From NCBI GenBank assembly GCA_903913345.1, contig CAIWLA010000071.1:1-10380 (forward strand): DNA of 10,380 nucleotides, read 5' to 3'. Made by a program: the position numbers and the translations under genes. The DNA is from an uncultured Magnetococcales bacterium (GTDB lineage Bacteria; Pseudomonadota; Magnetococcia; Magnetococcales; Magnetaquicoccaceae). Of this stretch, positions 7,357-10,380 are shown piece by piece. The notes beneath the pieces were generated by a model. The model was not told the DNA's origin. It saw nothing but the letters and a program-made list of their open reading frames with translations, and made no database searches. Every line of letters starts with the position of its first letter. Position 1 is the first letter of the stretch.

Positions 7357-10214
7357 CGTCCATGCTCCGTCATGACAACGCCCAGGGCGTGTGCCAGTGT
7401 TTCCAGGGTGACCAGGGCCTGGGGATAATCCAGTCGGTCAATCTGGTCGGCCATCTGGTGCAGGGACGCCTGCCCATTGTTCCCCGTGAGGAGGGTTTTC
7501 AATTCGTCCATGGCCAATTCCGCATCGGTATCATGGGTCTGTAAAAAATGGGCCAATTGCCGCAAGCAGGATTCAATCGGGGTCATGGAGGCCACGCCCT
7601 CTGCGCCCATCTCCTTTTCGGCCTGCGGAGTGCCTTTGGGTGTTGACTCCAATCCACGGACGGTGGTGAGAATGCGGTGCAATGCCTCCTCAAAGTGGAC
7701 CAGCAGGAGAGGTTCTTCCCGAATCCTGCCCTGGTCCAGGGCGATTTCCAGACGATCGGCGGCCCGATACAGGTCGGTGGCCGCCAGATTGCCCGCCATC
7801 CCCTTCATGGTATGGACCATATCCTGGGCGGTGTGCCAATCGTCTTGTGCCACGGCCTGCTTGATGTCGTCGGCTGCGGTGGTGTAGCGTACCATCTCCA
7901 ACAACATTTTTTTGAAAAAACGCTGTTGTCCCCGAAACCGTTCCATGGCGACCGCCAGATCGATGCCATCCAGTTGGGGGGGCAGGAGGATCTCCTCTGC
8001 CGGAGGTTGCGTTGACCGCCCCGTTCCCAAACCGGGGTGATCCCCATGGGGATTGAGCCAACGGATGAGCGTGGCATAGAGTTGTTTGATATCAATCGGT
8101 TTGGCAACATAGTCATTCATGCCGGCGGCCTGACTTTTTTCCACGATACCGGACAGGACATGGGCCGTCATGGCAATGATCGGCAGATGGGCAAAACGGG
8201 CCTCCTGTCGAATCCGGGCGGTGGCCTCATAACCGTCCATTTCCGGCATTTGAACATCCATCAACACCAGGTCGAAGGGGGATTGCGCCAACCGCTGAAC
8301 CGCCTCCAGGCCGTTGTTGGCGATCTCCACGTGGAGGCCCACCCGCACCAGCAACTCCTGCGCCACCTGCTGATTGATGGCATTGTCTTCCGCCAGCAGG
8401 ATGCGGGCACCGCCGATCCGGGCGGTGACGGCCAACTCTTCGGTCAATACCTCCTCCAGGCGGTCCGGTTTGGGCACCGTCTGGCCAGACACCTCCAGGA
8501 TGGCGTTGAACAGGTGGATGCGGGTGACGGGTTTGTGCAAAAACAGGGTGACACCCGCATTCCGGGCAAAGTTCTGGATGGTCTTTTTGCCGAAAGCGGT
8601 CAGCATGATTATCTTTGGCATGACCGCCTGAGGGAATGCGGCGGACAGTCGGGCGCGAATGACCATGGTTGCCTCGATGCCATCCATGCCCGGCATGCGC
8701 CAGTCCATGAAAACGAGGTGAAACGGTTTTCCGGCGGTTTGGGCGGTCAACAGGTTGGTCACGGCCTCCTCCCCGGAGGCCGCCGAAGAGGATGACAACC
8801 CCAACCCACGGAGCATCTCTTCCATGACCTCCCGCGTGAGATCGTGATCATCCACCACCAGGATGCGTATGTCGCGCAGATGTTCGGGGACAATCCATGA
8901 GGGGGTGGCCTGGGCGGGCGATTCGAGGACGATGGTAAAGTGAAAGGTGGAGCCTTTGCCCAATTGGCTCTCCACCCAGACGTGACCATTCATCAGTCCG
9001 ACCAGTTGTTTGCAAATATTCAATCCCAGGCCAGAGCCGCCATACCGGATGGCGATGGAGGAATCGGCCTGGGCAAAGGGGCTGAAGAGGGCATCGATCC
9101 GTTCCGCCTCAATGCCGATGCCGGTATCCCGAACCGAAAAGTGCAGTTTGACCGATCCATTGGTCATGGGGGCGGGATGTGCCCTGACCAGGATGGTCCC
9201 GTGATCGGTAAATTTGGTGGCGTTGCGTATCAGGTTGATGAATACCTGTTGCACCCGCTTGGCATCGCCGACCAGGGAGGGAAAATAGTCGGCGGGGATG
9301 GAAAAGATCAGTTCAAGACCTTTGTCTGCCGCCTGATCGCCAAACATGTCGGCCAGTTGGTCGAACAGGTCGTGGATGTCGAATGGGATCGGATGGAGTT
9401 CCAGTTTGCCTGCCTCAATCTTGGAAAAATCCAGTATGTCGTTGAGGCAACCCATCAGGGTTTGGGAGGCTTTGGCCACTTTTTCCAGGTAGTCCTGGAT
9501 GGTGGCGTTGGGTTCGGCCCGCAAGGCCAAATCCGTGAAACCCATGATGGCGTTCATGGGGGTGCGGATTTCGTGGCTCAGGTTGGCGATGAAGGCACTT
9601 TTGGCGCGACTGGCGGCCTGGACGGTCTCGATCAGCAGGGCATCCTTTTCCTGGATGGTCTGTTGGGCCAGGATCAATTCCCGATTTTTGCGTACCGCAT
9701 TTTCATAGGTGGAGATCAGCAGGTTCAGGGTTTGCCGACGACCGGCTTTGATCGTATAGCTTTTGCCACCGAAGGAGATCGTCATCCCCTCTGGACCGCC
9801 CGCCCCCCGTTCCGTATCGGACAGCCCCAGGAGACGATGGATTTGTTCCAGGAGATAGGCATCATCCACCGGTTTGGTCAGATAACAATCCGCCCCGGCC
9901 ATCAGGCCATGAATCACCTCCTCGGCATCGTCCAGACCGGTGAGGAGCAACACCGGGATGTGGTGCAAGGCGGGATCCTGCTTGATGGCCTGACACAGGG
10001 CGTAGCCATCCATGTTGGGCATGGTGACATCGCTGATGACGAGGTCGGGACGGTAAGCCCGAACCAGGGCCAACCCTTCCAGTCCATCCTTGGCCGACCA
10101 GATCGGGTAGCCGGATCTTTTCAACAACCGTTCCAGGAGCACCCGTTGGACAGCACTGTCCTCGGCAATCAAGAGTGTGTGTGATGGTTCCATGGCTTGC
10201 CCTGATGCGGTCAT
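7353..10214 (-). CDS. Soluble hybrid histidine kinase: REC-HisKA-HATPase-REC-REC-HPt
   Basis: First gene of the cluster, 953 residues from the chosen start. The N-terminal receiver has E18/D19, phosphoacceptor D62 in VISDVTMPNMDG, T92 and K114. A short conserved linker (about 146-179, containing ISFGGKSY and LLISTYENAVRKN) and a predicted coiled coil lead into the kinase core: H214 in [12 protein letters not shown]-box N327/N331, G1 box DTGIGI and G2 box GGSGLGL. Two intact receivers follow (D455/D456, D504, K561; then E609/D610, D653, K705), then an HPt with H801 in MVHTMKG and the same C-terminal helical module (about 878-945) as its neighbours. No membrane segment or periplasmic sensor is visible, so its input is probably phosphorylation of the first receiver. 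The open frame continues upstream to an ATG at 10358, but those 48 codons are cysteine/arginine-rich and unlike a receiver start. The chosen ATG has AGGA five bases upstream. An ATG at 10193, with AGGG upstream, is an almost equally good alternative. Confidence 0.93.
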   Translation of the reverse strand: MTASGQAMEPSHTLLIAEDSAVQRVLLERLLKRSGYPIWSAKDGLEGLALVRAYRPDLVISDVTMPNMDGYALCQAIKQDPALHHIPVLLLTGLDDAEEVIHGLMAGADCYLTKPVDDAYLLEQIHRLLGLSDTERGAGGPEGMTISFGGKSYTIKAGRRQTLNLLISTYENAVRKNRELILAQQTIQEKDALLIETVQAASRAKSAFIANLSHEIRTPMNAIMGFTDLALRAEPNATIQDYLEKVAKASQTLMGCLNDILDFSKIEAGKLELHPIPFDIHDLFDQLADMFGDQAADKGLELIFSIPADYFPSLVGDAKRVQQVFINLIRNATKFTDHGTILVRAHPAPMTNGSVKLHFSVRDTGIGIEAERIDALFSPFAQADSSIAIRYGGSGLGLNICKQLVGLMNGHVWVESQLGKGSTFHFTIVLESPAQATPSWIVPEHLRDIRILVVDDHDLTREVMEEMLRGLGLSSSSAASGEEAVTNLLTAQTAGKPFHLVFMDWRMPGMDGIEATMVIRARLSAAFPQAVMPKIIMLTAFGKKTIQNFARNAGVTLFLHKPVTRIHLFNAILEVSGQTVPKPDRLEEVLTEELAVTARIGGARILLAEDNAINQQVAQELLVRVGLHVEIANNGLEAVQRLAQSPFDLVLMDVQMPEMDGYEATARIRQEARFAHLPIIAMTAHVLSGIVEKSQAAGMNDYVAKPIDIKQLYATLIRWLNPHGDHPGLGTGRSTQPPAEEILLPPQLDGIDLAVAMERFRGQQRFFKKMLLEMVRYTTAADDIKQAVAQDDWHTAQDMVHTMKGMAGNLAATDLYRAADRLEIALDQGRIREEPLLLVHFEEALHRILTTVRGLESTPKGTPQAEKEMGAEGVASMTPIESCLRQLAHFLQTHDTDAELAMDELKTLLTGNNGQASLHQMADQIDRLDYPQALVTLETLAHALGVVMTEHGR
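7365..7368 (-). promoter_or_regulatory. Ribosome binding site of the REC-PAS kinase, inside the upstream gene
   Basis: GGAG sits eight bases before the ATG at 7354-7356, within the last codons of the preceding kinase, whose TGA overlaps this ATG. The same GGAG-N8-ATG layout precedes the next gene, and the arrangement fits coupled translation giving similar amounts of both kinases. Confidence 0.8.
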
Positions 10215-10380
10215 CCTTTTCCTGTGGCAGGGTGCGGGAGAGATCTGAACGGGAATGGCTGTCGGGCATGATCTCCTGTAGAAAGAGAAAAAGCAACCCT
10301 CCCTGGGATTTGCAGAAAAACTGGTCAATTGTGTTCGGTTTGGGCTATCATGGGACATCTGGCCTGGGTCAGGACAGGGA
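10215..10380 (-). other. Leader region upstream of the kinase cluster
   Basis: These 166 bases should hold the 5' leader of the first kinase and perhaps its promoter. Read on the minus strand there is a TTGACC at about 10326-10331 and a pyrimidine-rich stretch around 10276-10290, but no -10 box at suitable spacing and no sigma-54 GG-N10-GC element. No upstream gene could be recognised before the window ends. Confidence 0.35.
10220..10223 (-). promoter_or_regulatory. Ribosome binding site supporting the start at 10214
   Basis: AGGA is five bases before the ATG at 10212-10214. The alternative ATG at 10191-10193 has AGGG six bases upstream. The far-upstream ATG at 10356-10358 has only AGG four bases away and would add a receiver-unlike 48-residue extension. 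The choice between the two nearer starts changes only seven residues. Confidence 0.55.

Noticed and set aside
8940..10184. A 414-codon plus-strand open frame opposite the first kinase, and similar ones at 4399-5394, 5464-6432 and 6463-7278
   Set aside because: All are antisense shadows of well-supported kinase domains and show no domain or ribosome site of their own.
9862..10296. Out-of-frame start with AGGAG near 10268-10276 giving a 130-140 residue product
   Set aside because: The spacing to the ATG is only three bases and the frame runs through the receiver of the first kinase in the wrong phase, with no recognisable protein.
10276..10331. Sigma-70 or sigma-54 promoter for the cluster (TTGACC, later TTGC-rich stretch)
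   Set aside because: No -10 hexamer occurs at 16-18 bases from TTGACC, and the GG-N10-GC spacing for sigma-54 is not met.
10215..10358. N-terminal extension of the first kinase to the ATG at 10358
   Set aside because: The 48 extra residues are Cys/Arg/Pro-rich, show no domain or signal peptide, and have a weak ribosome site. Receivers in the neighbouring proteins start within a few residues of their first beta strand.

Overview
The window holds four genes, all on the minus strand, packed as one probable signalling operon transcribed from high to low coordinates. In order of transcription they are: a soluble hybrid histidine kinase with an N-terminal receiver (about 7353-10214), a second soluble receiver/PAS hybrid kinase (4321-7356, overlapping the first by ATGA), a membrane-anchored Cache-domain hybrid kinase (883-4305, 15 bases downstream), and, after a 97-base gap, a response regulator fused to a class III adenylate cyclase that runs off the left edge (1-785). 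No tRNA, rRNA, CRISPR array, transposase or phage gene is visible. No stretch longer than about 170 bases lacks a gene.

How the genes may work together: each kinase carries its own phosphorelay (H-box histidine, ATPase domain, two receiver-like domains, HPt histidine). The first two kinases also begin with a receiver, so they can themselves receive phosphoryl groups. Only the third has a periplasmic sensor. The cyclase is the only protein with an obvious non-kinase output, so the simplest reading is that signals pass through a branched His-Asp network to a receiver controlling cAMP synthesis. The window contains nine receiver-like domains (eight with intact chemistry, one degenerate), three HPt domains, three kinase cores and one cyclase. 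This wiring is inferred from domains and gene order only.

Notable details: the second receiver-like domain of the middle kinase has lost its phosphoacceptor Asp and conserved Lys. All three kinases end in the same kind of helical module of about 70 residues after the HPt. The last 31 codons of the Cache kinase are made of a palindromic, apparently repetitive element that also supplies its stop region. The receiver of the cyclase closely resembles the first receiver of the middle kinase.

Organism: a Gram-negative bacterium of moderately high GC with many multi-domain hybrid kinases. The kinase style and the GC-rich palindromic element remind me of magnetotactic alphaproteobacteria-like lineages (Magnetococcales/Magnetospirillum relatives). 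This is an impression from memory, not a demonstrated placement.
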